Assembly (NCBI GenBank): GCA_044228875.1
Contig: JBGAUA010000051.1
Location: 1 to 20,704, forward strand
Length of the DNA stretch: 20,704 nucleotides
DNA from: Epilinea sp044228875
Lineage (GTDB): Bacteria > Chloroflexota > Anaerolineae > Epilineales > Epilineaceae
Direction of reading: 5' to 3'
In this document: in pieces, positions 5,154 through 13,175 of the stretch
Numbering within the stretch: the first letter of the stretch is position 1
Layout: each line of letters starts with the position of its first letter
Notes under the pieces: model-generated
Databases searched by the model: none
Seen by the model: only the letters and a program-made list of their open reading frames with translations
What the model was told of the DNA's origin: nothing
Made by a program: the position numbers and the translations under genes

Positions 5154-7085
5154 GTGACCGACCAGCAACCTCAGGAGCACCGCTTTCAGGCCGAGACCGC
5201 GAGCCTCCTGGACATGATGATCCACCATCTCTACAGCCGGCGGGAGGTCTTCCTGCGCGAACTGATCTCCAATGCCTCGGACGCCATCGACCGGCAGCGG
5301 CTGCTGTCGTTGACCGGCGCGGCGCCGGAGGCCGACAACTACCGCATCCGCCTGGTGCCCGACGCGGTGGCGGGCACCTTGGTGGTGGAGGACAACGGCA
5401 TCGGCATGAGCGAAGAGGACGTTGTAGCCAACCTGGGCACCATCGCCCGTAGCGGCACGGCCGCCGCCAGTCGAGGCGTCGAGGGAGGGCAGGATCCGAC
5501 GGGCCTCATCGGCCAGTTCGGCGTGGGTTTCTACAGCGTCTTCATGGTGGCCGACGAGGTGCAGGTGCTCACGCGCCGCGCCACGGACGAGGTCGGCGTT
5601 GAATGGCGATCCACCGGCGGCGAGAGCTTTCAGGTGCGCCGCATGCCGGACCTGCCGCACGGCACGCGGATCACCTTGCGCTTGCGGCGTGATGCCCCTC
5701 CGCCGGCTGACGACGACGCGGAAGGCGATTCGAGCGATGCGCGGCCGGCTGCCGAGGCCTTCACCGATCCCGAGTCGCTCAGGCGTATCGTCAAGCGGCA
5801 CAGTGATTTCATCGCCTTTCCTATCTTGATGGTGCTTCCGGACGAGGCCGGGGGCGTTCGCGAGGAGCAGATCAACTCCACCCGCCCGCTGTGGACCCGC
5901 CGACCTACCGAAGTGAGCGCGGCGGACTATGCCGAGTTCTACCACCATCTGGCCCATGACTGGTCGGAGCCCTACGCGGTCATCCACCAGCACGTCGAGG
6001 GGATGCGCGAGTATACCGCCCTGCTGTTCATCCCCGGTCGTCGATCGGTGGACCTCGATGCCCGGGAGCATCGGCGCGGTCTGCAGCTCTACGCCCGGCG
6101 GGTCTTCATCATGGAGGAATGTAGGGAGTTGATGCCGGAGTACCTGCGTTTCGTGCGCGGTCTGGTCGACAGCCCGGACCTGCCGCTCAACGTGTCGCGA
6201 GAGAGCATCCAGGAGGATCGGCTCCTCATGGCCATGCGCCGGCAACTCACGCGCCGGGTGCTGGCCGAGCTGGCGGAGCGTCTGGCGTCGGACCGTGCGG
6301 CTTATGAGCGATTCTGGGAAGCCTTCGGCGCCGTGCTCAAGGAGGGCTTTCACTACGAACCAGCCCAAGCGCCGCGATTGAAGGATGTCTGCCTGTTCCG
6401 CAGCAGCGGCCAAGAAGGATGGTCCACGCTGTCGGAGATCAGCGGCCGCCGTGTGGAAGGCCAGTCGGCGCTCTACTATCTGACGGGAGAGCGCTTGGAC
6501 GCGCTGCGGTCGGCGCCGCAACTGGAAGCCCTTCGGCGGCGCGGGGTGGAGGTGCTACTCCTTGCGGACGGGGTCGACGAGATCGTCATCACCCAGCTGG
6601 GAGACGTGGACGGGTTGCCGCTGCGATCGGTGGCCCAGGGCCGGCTCGACCTGGAAGGTCTGTCCGAACCGTCATCCGGCGAGGGGGCTGAGCCTGTCTC
6701 GGCAGCCCAACTCGAGCCCCTGTTGTCACGTCTCGGCCAGCTGCTGAACGATCGGGTGTCCGCCGTTCGCGTGTCTTCCCGTCTGACGGACAGCGCCGCC
6801 TGCCTCGTGGACGAGGAGGGCGCGCCCTCCTCCCAGTTGCTGCAGATTCTCCGAGCCATGGGGCAGGAGCCGCCGGCGCCCCGGCGCATTCTGGAGGTCA
6901 ACGCCGCGCATCCGTTGCTGGAACGCATGCAACTCCGCGCCCAGGTGAGCCCCGAAGATCCGGTGATCGCTGAGTACGCGCTGCTGCTGCTCGACCTGGC
7001 CCTCCTGGCGGAGGGTACGGCTCCGGCCGACGGTGCCGGATTCGCCTCGCGGCTGGCCTCGGTCATGACGCGGGCCATGGGTTGA
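5154..7085 (+). CDS. htpG: Molecular chaperone HtpG (bacterial Hsp90)
   Basis: HtpG is the ATP-driven cytosolic Hsp90 chaperone. The 643-residue protein has the N-terminal GHKL ATPase motifs: ELISNASDAID (36-46, with catalytic Glu36 and Mg-binding Asn40), VEDNGIGM (about 81-88), the NLGTIARSGT lid segment and GQFGVGFYSVFMVADEV. The middle domain carries LPLNVSRESIQEDR around residue 345-358. The C-terminal dimerisation domain is complete and, as in bacteria, lacks the eukaryotic MEEVD tail. Length is close to the family norm (about 620-640). The start is GTG (5154) with AGGAG eight bases upstream (5141-5145). A short charged insertion, RRDAPPPADDDAEGDSSDAR (around 182-201), falls at a loop often variable in Hsp90. 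galE follows 58 bp later in the same direction. Confidence 0.95.
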   Translation: MTDQQPQEHRFQAETASLLDMMIHHLYSRREVFLRELISNASDAIDRQRLLSLTGAAPEADNYRIRLVPDAVAGTLVVEDNGIGMSEEDVVANLGTIARSGTAAASRGVEGGQDPTGLIGQFGVGFYSVFMVADEVQVLTRRATDEVGVEWRSTGGESFQVRRMPDLPHGTRITLRLRRDAPPPADDDAEGDSSDARPAAEAFTDPESLRRIVKRHSDFIAFPILMVLPDEAGGVREEQINSTRPLWTRRPTEVSAADYAEFYHHLAHDWSEPYAVIHQHVEGMREYTALLFIPGRRSVDLDAREHRRGLQLYARRVFIMEECRELMPEYLRFVRGLVDSPDLPLNVSRESIQEDRLLMAMRRQLTRRVLAELAERLASDRAAYERFWEAFGAVLKEGFHYEPAQAPRLKDVCLFRSSGQEGWSTLSEISGRRVEGQSALYYLTGERLDALRSAPQLEALRRRGVEVLLLADGVDEIVITQLGDVDGLPLRSVAQGRLDLEGLSEPSSGEGAEPVSAAQLEPLLSRLGQLLNDRVSAVRVSSRLTDSAACLVDEEGAPSSQLLQILRAMGQEPPAPRRILEVNAAHPLLERMQLRAQVSPEDPVIAEYALLLLDLALLAEGTAPADGAGFASRLASVMTRAMG

Positions 7086-7143
7086 GTCCGGCTCCGTACT
7101 CCTAACTCCTATCCGACACCATCATCCCAGTGGAGGCTTGCGC

Positions 7144-8133
7144 ATGAAGATCCTGGTCACCGGCGGCGCGGGCTACATCGGCAGCGTTACCACCGCGGAG
7201 CTGATCCGCGCGGGGCATGATGTCGTCGTTCTGGACAGCCTCTACCAAGGCCACCGCGCCGCCGTCCATCCGAAAGCAGTCTTCGTGCAAGGCGATCTGT
7301 CCGATCGGCATTGCTTGGAGGCTCTCTTCGCCGACCATCCCGACTTCGAAGGCATCATGCATTTCGCCTCCTACACCCTGGTCGGCGAGAGCATGGCTCA
7401 GCCGTTGAAGTACCTGCGTGACAACCTCGTCAACGCGGCCAACCTGCTCGAGGCCGCGACCGCGTCCGGTGTGCGGAGATTCATCCTCTCCTCCACGGCC
7501 AATCTCTTCGATGACCCGGCACGAATGCCCATCGACGAGGAGGAGCGCATCGTGCCCGGCTCGCCTTACGGCGAGTCGAAGTTCTTCATCGAGCGGCTGC
7601 TGCACTGGTTCGAGCGCATCCACGGCTGGCGCTTCGCCTGCCTCCGCTACTTCAACGCCTGCGGGGATCTTCCCGACATCGGCGAGGACCATGACCCGGA
7701 AACCCACCTGATCCCACTGGTCCTGCAGGTGGCTCTCGGACAGCGCGAGGCCATCGCCGTCTTCGGCGATGACTATCCGACGCGCGACGGCACCTGTGTG
7801 CGCGACTACATTCACGTGGTCGACCTGGCTGCGGCTCACATCCTGGCCCTCCAAGCCCTGGATCGATTCGGCAGCCGGCGCTACAACCTGGGCAACGGCC
7901 AGGGCTACACGGTCATGGAGGTCATCGAGGCCTGCCGCAGAGTGACGGGCCATCCGATTCCACACGTGATCGGCCCGCGTCGCGCCGGAGACCCGGCCAC
8001 GCTCATCGCCAGTTCGGAGGCCATTCGCCGGGACCTGGGCTGGCGGCCGCGCTTTCCGGAGCTGGATGCCATCGTGGCCAGCGCCTGGGAGTGGCACCGT
8101 GGACATCCGCGGGGTTACGACGATCGGGGTTGA
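7144..8133 (+). CDS. galE: UDP-glucose 4-epimerase GalE
   Basis: GalE interconverts UDP-glucose and UDP-galactose using tightly bound NAD, supplying galactose for glycans and linking to the Leloir pathway. The 329-residue extended SDR protein shows the Rossmann motif GGAGYIG (7-13), the active-site SST (116-118) and YGESK (Tyr142, Lys146). GalE-type signatures FACLRYFNACG and RDGTCVRDYIHVVDLAAAH follow. The segment after SST reads ANLFDDP where many GalE proteins have A(T/A)VYGEP, so the subfamily is slightly divergent and activity on N-acetylated or other UDP-sugars is possible. The ATG at 7144 has GGAGG seven bases upstream; a TTG two codons earlier is less likely. It may be co-transcribed with htpG, since the 58-bp spacer shows no clear promoter or terminator. 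Its 3' end converges on aroF. Confidence 0.88.
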   Translation: MKILVTGGAGYIGSVTTAELIRAGHDVVVLDSLYQGHRAAVHPKAVFVQGDLSDRHCLEALFADHPDFEGIMHFASYTLVGESMAQPLKYLRDNLVNAANLLEAATASGVRRFILSSTANLFDDPARMPIDEEERIVPGSPYGESKFFIERLLHWFERIHGWRFACLRYFNACGDLPDIGEDHDPETHLIPLVLQVALGQREAIAVFGDDYPTRDGTCVRDYIHVVDLAAAHILALQALDRFGSRRYNLGNGQGYTVMEVIEACRRVTGHPIPHVIGPRRAGDPATLIASSEAIRRDLGWRPRFPELDAIVASAWEWHRGHPRGYDDRG

Positions 8134-8203
8134 CCTTCGCTCCAGAACTGGGCGCCTCACGCCCGCGGATGGAGTTCTCGGCGACGTGAAGGACTGAGGC
8201 CGG

Positions 8204-9334
8204 TCACGCCTGCGGACGATCGTTCGCCACCGGCTCCATGTCGCGACCCAGGGCCTCGGCCAGACGGGACAGGCGCTGGGTCAGGTCGTCCAACTGGTCG
8301 AGATGCAGCGCCTGGGGACCGTCGGAGAGCGCCGACTGGGGGTGAGGATGGAACTCGAACATCACCCCGTCCAGCCCGGCAGCCAATGCCGCGCAGGCCA
8401 GAGGCGACACCAACTCCGGCCGGCCGGTGGCATGGGAAGGATCGATGATCACCGGTAGGTGGGTCAGCGATCTGGCCTGCACGGCGGTGGCCAGGTCCAA
8501 GGTGTAGCGCAGGTTGGAGTTGAAGGTGCGAATTCCGCGCTCGCAGAGGATCACCTGCCCGTTGCCGCCGGCAAGCAAGTACTCGGCCGCCAAAAGCCAT
8601 TCTTCGAGGGTGGCGCTGGCGCCGCGCTTGAGCAGGACCGGGCGGTCCACATCGCCCAAGGCCTTCAACAACTCGAAATTCTGCATGTTGCGCGCCCCCA
8701 CCTGGAACGCATCCACCAGGGGATACATGCGCTCCAGGTGGCTGGGATCGAGGATCTCACTGATCACCGGCCGGCCCGTGGCTCGGCCGGCTTCAGCCAG
8801 CAGTTCCACGCCGCGCATTCCCAGACCCTGGAAGGCATAGGGGCTGGTGCGGGGTTTGAACGCGCCGCCGCGCAGCACATGAACGCCGGCCCGCGCGGCG
8901 GCGCGGGCCGCGGTCATGATCTGAGCACGGCTCTCCACGGCGCAAGGGCCGCCGATGAGGGTGAACCCGGCGCCCACTGTTGCGCCGCCGATGCGCACCC
9001 GGCTGCCGGCCGGCACGGCGTCACGGCGAACCAAGCGCTGCGGCGTGTCCACCGCGATGAGGTCCGCCGCCACCCCGGCATCAACAAGGGCCTGTTCGAG
9101 GACGTCGCGCCTTGCCTCGCCGATGGAGAGGATGCCGGAACCCAGGTCGTGGCAGGCGGCTTCCAACATCCGGCCGCGAAGGCGATCCGCCAAGCCTTGA
9201 ACCGCTCGCTCGCTGACGCCCGGCTTCAGTCGCACCAGCCAGGCCGGGGACTCCTGAGCCGCCTCGGACGCTTCCGCTGCGCCGACGCGGTCTTTCAGGA
9301 GCGGCATGGTCAGGCGCTGGTCGCGATGGGACAT
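8204..9334 (-). CDS. aroF: 3-deoxy-7-phosphoheptulonate (DAHP) synthase, class I-beta
   Basis: This enzyme condenses phosphoenolpyruvate with erythrose 4-phosphate, the first step of the shikimate pathway. The 376-residue protein has an N-terminal domain of about 110 residues that matches the small regulatory (ferredoxin-like) domain of the Thermotoga-type enzyme in position. A TIM-barrel follows, with GGPCAVES, RGGAFKPRTSPYAFQG, VGARNMQN, LLKRG, ILCERGIRTF, IIDPSHATGR and FEFHPHP, which include the PEP-, phosphate- and metal-binding residues of this class. The ATG at 9332-9334 has AGAGGA seven bases upstream and starts MSHRDQRLTMPLL. A longer frame reaching 9619 would run through the promoter and is rejected. 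The gene has its own promoter at 9399-9426 and stands apart from other aromatic genes. Feedback control by aromatic amino acids is likely from the N-terminal domain. Confidence 0.92.
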   Translation of the reverse strand: MSHRDQRLTMPLLKDRVGAAEASEAAQESPAWLVRLKPGVSERAVQGLADRLRGRMLEAACHDLGSGILSIGEARRDVLEQALVDAGVAADLIAVDTPQRLVRRDAVPAGSRVRIGGATVGAGFTLIGGPCAVESRAQIMTAARAAARAGVHVLRGGAFKPRTSPYAFQGLGMRGVELLAEAGRATGRPVISEILDPSHLERMYPLVDAFQVGARNMQNFELLKALGDVDRPVLLKRGASATLEEWLLAAEYLLAGGNGQVILCERGIRTFNSNLRYTLDLATAVQARSLTHLPVIIDPSHATGRPELVSPLACAALAAGLDGVMFEFHPHPQSALSDGPQALHLDQLDDLTQRLSRLAEALGRDMEPVANDRPQA

Positions 9335-9398
9335 GGTCGGATCCTCTGCCGTAATAGGGAAGGAGTGCTCGGCCGATTTCGCCTTGGATCGAGATCCA

Positions 9399-9426
9399 CT
9401 ATAGGCGCCGGAACCAGGGGCGGCAA
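9399..9426 (-). promoter_or_regulatory. Sigma-70-type promoter for aroF
   Basis: On the minus strand TTGCCG (9421-9426) and TATAGT (9399-9404) are separated by 16 bp. The transcript would start near 9392 with a leader of about 58 nt to the aroF ATG. The 208-bp gap between aroF and the META-domain gene (9335-9542) holds this promoter and no further recognisable gene. Confidence 0.6.
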
Positions 9427-9542
9427 CCGTTCGCCGGTCCGAACTGTGTCCGATCGCGCCACTGCCTTTGTCGAGCGCGGGCGGGTTGGGCCACGTTGTC
9501 CCGAGATGCCGCGGTTGACCGAGGTCTGACCGGCTCGCGCGG

Positions 9543-10121
9543 TCACGGGCGGGACGGCGCAGCCGTGAACAGCAGGCCGCTCTGCCCGGCCTCGTCCTCG
9601 AGGACCAGCGTTTCGGCATCGATCAGCCGGAAGCGGGCCACGCGCGACAGGACGTCCATCAAGCGCGCCTCCTGGTCGTTCATCCGGGGGTCTACGCAGG
9701 CCATCTGCGTGATGGCTGTCCGCGGAAACCGTATGGCCTGACCGTCGGCCGAAACCGCCCCGACGATCGCCGGTCCGCTGAAGCTGTTGCAGCCGCCGTG
9801 GCCCGCGACTGCGCTGCCGGCGAAGATCAGGGTAGGTTCTGAGCCCACGAGGGCATCGGTGACCGTCGTGTCGGCGGCGAAGCCGTCGAGCTGCCAGACG
9901 CGGCCGGCCAAGGACGTGGGGAGGTCGCCGGCCGCCGGCGTCGGGCCGGACGGGCCATCGGTGGCCGCGGGAACTGGGCCTGCCTGAACCGCCGGAGTGG
10001 ACACCATCGGTTCGCCGGCCGGGCGATCGGCCGGACCGGCGCAGGCCAAGGCGATCAGGCTGATGAGGGCCAGGAGGATCGACGCGCCGGGGCGGAATCG
10101 GAGCGGCGCGGTCCGCGTCAC
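9543..10121 (-). CDS. META-domain (HslJ-like) secreted or lipoprotein
   Basis: The 192-residue protein starts with a signal-like segment (about 13-28, LLALISLIALACAG). The cysteine at about residue 27 is a plausible lipidation site, though the lipobox is not canonical. A proline/alanine/threonine-rich linker runs to about residue 65. The META domain follows, with the marks W-LDGF, PTLIFAGSAVAGHGGCNSFSG (about 96-116), FPRTAITQMAC (about 132-142) and a terminal L.LED..G..LLF. META/HslJ proteins are small exported proteins of unclear function, in some bacteria tied to stress resistance. The GTG start overlaps the upstream TGA by four bases (10118-10121), so translation is probably coupled to the OsmC-family gene. 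Confidence 0.8.
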   Translation of the reverse strand: MTRTAPLRFRPGASILLALISLIALACAGPADRPAGEPMVSTPAVQAGPVPAATDGPSGPTPAAGDLPTSLAGRVWQLDGFAADTTVTDALVGSEPTLIFAGSAVAGHGGCNSFSGPAIVGAVSADGQAIRFPRTAITQMACVDPRMNDQEARLMDVLSRVARFRLIDAETLVLEDEAGQSGLLFTAAPSRP

Positions 10122-10588
10122 GGGTCCTGCCCGGCCTGAGGCGCTCGATTCTCTGTCGTCGTTTCGGACGGGGCCTCGACCACGCGCACCACGGTGTTGA
10201 CCGTGGTGCGCTCACGCAACGTGGCGGACACCGAGCAGTACTTCTCATCGGACAGGAACACCGCGCGTTCGACCGCCGCCTGGCTGAGGTTCCGCCCGTG
10301 CGCCTCGTAGGTGACCGTGATCGAGGTGAAACGCATGGGATGGTCTTCGGCTCGGTCGCCTTGCACGAAGATCTTGAGGTCCGTGAGGTCCTGGCGCTTC
10401 TTCTTGAGGACGGACACGATGTCGATGGCGGTGCAACCGGCCAGGGCCATGAGCAGCAGCTCCATCGGGGATGGGCCTAGTCGGAGCCGGCCGGGACCTG
10501 GATTGTCCATCAGGATGGTCAGGCCTCCGGATTCGCCGACGAAGGTCTGATCGCGCATCCAGGTGACGGTCGCGGATTTGCTGGCCAT
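10118..10588 (-). CDS. OsmC-family protein
   Basis: OsmC-family proteins are thiol-dependent hydroperoxide reductases or related stress proteins. The 156-residue protein has the two catalytic cysteines of the family: Cys52 in LALMALAGCTAID-like context (PSPMELLLMALAGCTAIDI) and Cys118 in SDEKYCSVSATL. Glu43 precedes the first motif as usual. Spacing and the KYCSVSATL motif fit the YhfA-like subgroup more than true OsmC or Ohr, so peroxidase activity is likely but the substrate is unknown. The ATG at 10586-10588 has GAGG six bases upstream. It lies three bases after the DUF11-like gene's stop and overlaps the start of the META gene, forming a compact operon. A stress or redox role is suggested by family only. 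Confidence 0.85.
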   Translation of the reverse strand: MASKSATVTWMRDQTFVGESGGLTILMDNPGPGRLRLGPSPMELLLMALAGCTAIDIVSVLKKKRQDLTDLKIFVQGDRAEDHPMRFTSITVTYEAHGRNLSQAAVERAVFLSDEKYCSVSATLRERTTVNTVVRVVEAPSETTTENRAPQAGQDP

Positions 10589-10591
10589 GGG

Positions 10592-11719
10592 CTACCTCTG
10601 TCTGGTCGTGCCGCGCCGCGGTCGGCGCGGCGCGCGCCCGACCGGGCTCGAGGATGGACTGGCGGGCGTGCCGGGCGGCACCCTGGATTCGGGCAGGACT
10701 GCTCCGTCGTTCATGGACGAGGGTTCGCGGCCTTCGCTGCCCGGCCCATCGCGCTCCCTTGCCGCTGACCGGGCGGCCGCCGGCCGTCCGGCCGATCGGC
10801 CGGCGCGGGTCCACCACGCGCCGAGCAGGACTGCGCCCGCCAGGAGCAGGGACAGCCCGGCGAGTAGACCGGGGCGTCCGGCCTGGCGCAAGGCTTCGAC
10901 ACCGCTGGGCGCCGTCTCGGCATCGGCGTCGTCGGATGGGTCCAGGAGTGCCGGCGCGGCCTGGGTAGCAGCTGCCGGGGGACCAGACGACACCTCGAAC
11001 GATGCGCAGTGCTCAAGAGCCGCACCACTGGAGATCACGGTCGCGCAGAGACCGGTGCGCTCGCCGCCGGCTCGCGCCACCTGTCCGCTGAGACGCAAGC
11101 TGCTGCGTTCGCCGGGCGCGAAACGCGGCAGGTGCCAGCTGATCAAGCCCCCCGCGCGGCTGATCTCTCCGGATCGCACCTGGGCGTCGTAGGCGATGAG
11201 CACGTCGGGAGCCGCGATGTCGATGACCAGACCGTCCACCGTCTGATCGCCTTGATTGACCAGGTCCAGCGAGAAGGTCGCCGACTCGCGCAAGCGCAGT
11301 ACCGGTGGCGAGGCGCTCATGCTCAGACGCAGACCTCCCGCGGCCAGTGGCGTCGCTGTGGGCAGGGCCGTGGCGCGGGGCGTGCGCGTGGGGCGCTGCG
11401 TGCGGGCCGGCAGGGCGAAGCCAGGCGGCGGCGCGGTTGGGCTGACATCAGGAGCAGCCGGCGCTTCATCCGCCTCGTCCTCGTCATCGTCCGGCTCATC
11501 CTTGGGCAGCGGGGTTGGCGGATAGCGGGGCTCGGTGGTGGCCGGAGGGTCCGGCCGGACGGCGGTGGGGTCCGACGGCTGGGCCCATGCCCGAGAGGGA
11601 CGCGAGGGAATCGGCATCGACAGCACGAGGAACAGCAGCAAAAGGGTCCATGAGGAGGCAGCGCTCAGGTAACCGGCGGGGCGCGGTGGGCCGGCTGGGA
11701 AACGGAATCGGATGGCCAT
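10592..11719 (-). CDS. DUF11/CARDB-like envelope protein with low-complexity arms
   Basis: The 375-residue protein has an N-terminal signal or anchor segment (about 24-37, WTLLLLFLVLSMP, then a possible AWA cleavage site near 44-46). A proline- and Asp/Glu-rich linker (about 48-105) follows, with a Thr/Pro/Arg-rich stretch to about 125. A beta-rich domain of about 90 residues (128-220) has SPPVLRLRESATFSLDLVNQ and the NxG and PGE turns of DUF11 or CARDB domains. A C-terminal hydrophobic helix (about 283-300, LLAGLSLLLAGAVLLGAWW) precedes a long Arg/Ser/Pro-rich tail. The likely topology is an extracytoplasmic domain held at the membrane with a basic cytoplasmic tail. The ATG at 11717-11719 has no ribosome binding site and follows a -10 element by nine bases. 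Function is unknown. Confidence 0.7.
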   Translation of the reverse strand: MAIRFRFPAGPPRPAGYLSAASSWTLLLLFLVLSMPIPSRPSRAWAQPSDPTAVRPDPPATTEPRYPPTPLPKDEPDDDEDEADEAPAAPDVSPTAPPPGFALPARTQRPTRTPRATALPTATPLAAGGLRLSMSASPPVLRLRESATFSLDLVNQGDQTVDGLVIDIAAPDVLIAYDAQVRSGEISRAGGLISWHLPRFAPGERSSLRLSGQVARAGGERTGLCATVISSGAALEHCASFEVSSGPPAAATQAAPALLDPSDDADAETAPSGVEALRQAGRPGLLAGLSLLLAGAVLLGAWWTRAGRSAGRPAAARSAARERDGPGSEGREPSSMNDGAVLPESRVPPGTPASPSSSPVGRAPRRPRRGTTRQR

Positions 11720-11728
11720 GGCGCGGGC

Positions 11729-11737
11729 ATCTTAGCA
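11729..11737 (-). promoter_or_regulatory. Extended -10 promoter for the DUF11-OsmC-META operon
   Basis: On the minus strand TGCTAAGAT (an extended -10, TGnTAnnnT) ends nine bases before the ATG at 11719. The transcript would begin within about three bases of the start codon, so a leaderless or nearly leaderless mRNA is likely. No Shine-Dalgarno sequence and no convincing -35 box are present. Confidence 0.45.
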
Positions 11738-11772
11738 CATCGGCCCCGGCTTGCGCGGGCCAAGGTCCGCCC

Positions 11773-11800
11773 TTGTCCTCGGGCCTTCAGCGGCTACAAT
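11773..11800 (+). promoter_or_regulatory. Promoter for the GNAT gene
   Basis: TTGTCC (11773-11778) and TACAAT (11795-11800) are separated by 16 bp on the plus strand. Transcription would start near 11807, about 45 nt before the ATG at 11852. This conventional promoter shares its 132-bp spacer with the divergent extended -10 promoter. Confidence 0.6.
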
Positions 11801-11851
11801 GCGCATCGCCAGGACGCTTCACCGATTCGAAGCCACCAAAGGAGTCCCGTC

Positions 11852-12388
11852 ATGCTGCAAGGCAACCACATCACATTGCGCCCGATGGAAAGAACCGACC
11901 TGCCGAGGCTCTGGGAATTCGCCCAGGATCTCGATCTGGGCCTGCTCACGGGCTCCGACGGCCGTCCGATCTCGCATGACGCCGTCGACCGCATCTTCGA
12001 GGAGCGTTGGACAGGACGGGACGCCGATGCAGTGCGCTGGGCTATCGATGCCCATGGCATCGTGGTCGGCGGGGTCGAACTGGCGCCGATCCACTGGCGT
12101 AACCGCTCGGCGGAGTTGGCCGTTTGGATCGGCGATGCTGTTTCCAGGCGCCGCGGATTCGGCTTGGACGCCATGCAGGTCGCCCTGACCTACGCCTTCC
12201 GCACTTTGGGCCTGCATCGTGTGAGCTATCTCATTCCCGAAGCCAACCAGGCCGCATTGGCCGCGTACCTGAGGGCCGGCTTCCGCGAGGAGGGGCATCT
12301 TCGCCAGGCGGCCTACCGGGATGGGCGCTACCATGACCTTATCGGCTTGGGCATCCTGCGGGATGAATGGGAAGCGCACCGCGACTGA
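11852..12388 (+). CDS. GNAT-family N-acetyltransferase (RimJ/RimL-like)
   Basis: The 178-residue protein has the architecture of the RimJ/RimL-type GNAT group, which acetylates protein N-termini, amino sugars or small amines using acetyl-CoA. Visible features are the beta-1 start ITLRPMERTDLPRLWEF (7-23), the acetyl-CoA pyrophosphate loop RRRGFG (99-104) followed by a helix (AMQVALTYAF), and the motif-B region NQAALAAYLRAGFREEGHLR near 140-160. It ends YRDGRYHDLIGLGILRDEW. The ATG at 11852 has AAAGGAG seven bases upstream. The gene is a single unit with its own promoter and converges on the LapA-like gene. The substrate cannot be told from sequence. Confidence 0.88.
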   Translation: MLQGNHITLRPMERTDLPRLWEFAQDLDLGLLTGSDGRPISHDAVDRIFEERWTGRDADAVRWAIDAHGIVVGGVELAPIHWRNRSAELAVWIGDAVSRRRGFGLDAMQVALTYAFRTLGLHRVSYLIPEANQAALAAYLRAGFREEGHLRQAAYRDGRYHDLIGLGILRDEWEAHRD

Positions 12389-12403
12389 ATCGGATGACCG
12401 GCG

Positions 12404-12425
12404 CGACCATACCGGAGGTCGTTTC
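12404..12425 (+). terminator. Weak stem-loop after the GNAT gene
   Basis: CGACC (12404-12408) pairs with GGTCG (12417-12421) around an 8-nt loop and is followed by TTTCT. The stem is short and the T-run brief, so this is a weak intrinsic terminator candidate in the 50-bp convergent spacer. Confidence 0.3.
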
Positions 12426-12438
12426 TGGACGCACCGGC

Positions 12439-12882
12439 TCAGGCGGCAGGTGGATCGTCCGAAGGTAGCAGCCGGTCCTCCAACTCGGCCAGGCCGGCGG
12501 ACAGGCTGTTGTGGACGGCCCGTATCTCAGAGGTCAGGTCCGCGAACTGCGCCACCATGTCGACGCGCAGTTCGTTGAACCGGCTGAGTTCGGCGCTGTC
12601 GGCAAGGCGGCGCGACGCCTCCGTCTCCTTGCTGCCCCGCCGTAGTTCAAGCAGGGTCTGGGTTCTCAAGCTGAGAGCGAAGACCACGAAGAACAGGCAG
12701 AGCACGCCGATGAACGCCAGAAGGACCAGCCCGAGCGGCGCTTGGATGCGCGCGCCCAGGAACCGCAGGGAGGGGGGCGGGTCGCCGGGGCTGCCGAAGA
12801 AGGCTGTGTCGTTCTGCCAGACGAAGATGCCCAGGAGTGCCAACAGCAGGAGGACGAGGAGGCTCTTGAAAGGTATGCGCAT
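12439..12882 (-). CDS. Small LapA-like (DUF1049) membrane protein
   Basis: The 147-residue protein has two hydrophobic segments: SLLVLLLLALLGIFVWQN (about 7-24) and PLGLVLLAFIGVLCLFFVVFAL (about 49-70). They are separated by a short loop containing FFGSPGDPPPSLRFLGARIQ. This matches the LapA/DUF1049 pattern of an FxxQN motif after the first helix and a second helix followed by a charged coiled coil. The remaining residues, about 72-147, form an acidic, Leu/Ala-rich likely coiled coil facing the cytoplasm. In proteobacteria LapA acts with LapB in lipopolysaccharide control; here a role in envelope organisation is only inferred. The ATG at 12880-12882 has GGAG eight bases upstream. A longer frame from 12933 adds Arg/Pro-rich residues without support. 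It is divergent from rpoB. Confidence 0.65.
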   Translation of the reverse strand: MRIPFKSLLVLLLLALLGIFVWQNDTAFFGSPGDPPPSLRFLGARIQAPLGLVLLAFIGVLCLFFVVFALSLRTQTLLELRRGSKETEASRRLADSAELSRFNELRVDMVAQFADLTSEIRAVHNSLSAGLAELEDRLLPSDDPPAA

Positions 12883-13056
12883 GGCAGTGACTCCGAGGTG
12901 ACGTCGAGTGGGCGAAGGACGCGGCGCAGCCATGGCGATGGCGCAGGCCCGCGATGCACCATGATATCGCAGGGTGCCGCCGGCGGGCGTCGACGCGGGT
13001 ATCGACGGTGGGCGCTTCCCCGCTCTGTGAGGCGCGGCACAAGAACGGCTCCTTAC

Positions 13057-13086
13057 TTGACTGTGCTCGATGCATGCGGCTATTAT
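13057..13086 (+). promoter_or_regulatory. Promoter for rpoB
   Basis: TTGACT (13057-13062) and TATTAT (13081-13086) are separated by 18 bp; each matches five of six consensus bases. The transcript would begin near 13093, giving a leader of about 80 nt. A second, perfect TTGACA lies at 13113-13118, but no good -10 element sits 16-18 bp after it. The rest of the 293-bp divergent spacer shows no recognisable gene or other promoter. Confidence 0.7.
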
Positions 13087-13175
13087 TTCCCCTTGGCCCT
13101 ACCGACGGTGCATTGACATAAGGGCCCTATCCCTGAATTCCCTCCGCCGCCTCAGCTGCAAGGAGCGAAGGTCGA

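Noticed and set aside
5139..6521. Minus-strand open frame of 460 codons opposite htpG
   Set aside because: Antisense shadow of a strong Hsp90 gene; no recognisable protein features.
8150..8164. GGGCG-CCTCA-CGCCC hairpin between the convergent galE and aroF genes
   Set aside because: The stem is only 5 bp and has no T-run on either strand, so calling it a terminator is not justified.
13113..13118. Perfect TTGACA before rpoB as a second promoter
   Set aside because: No acceptable -10 element lies 15-19 bp downstream, so it is noted only as part of the rpoB leader.
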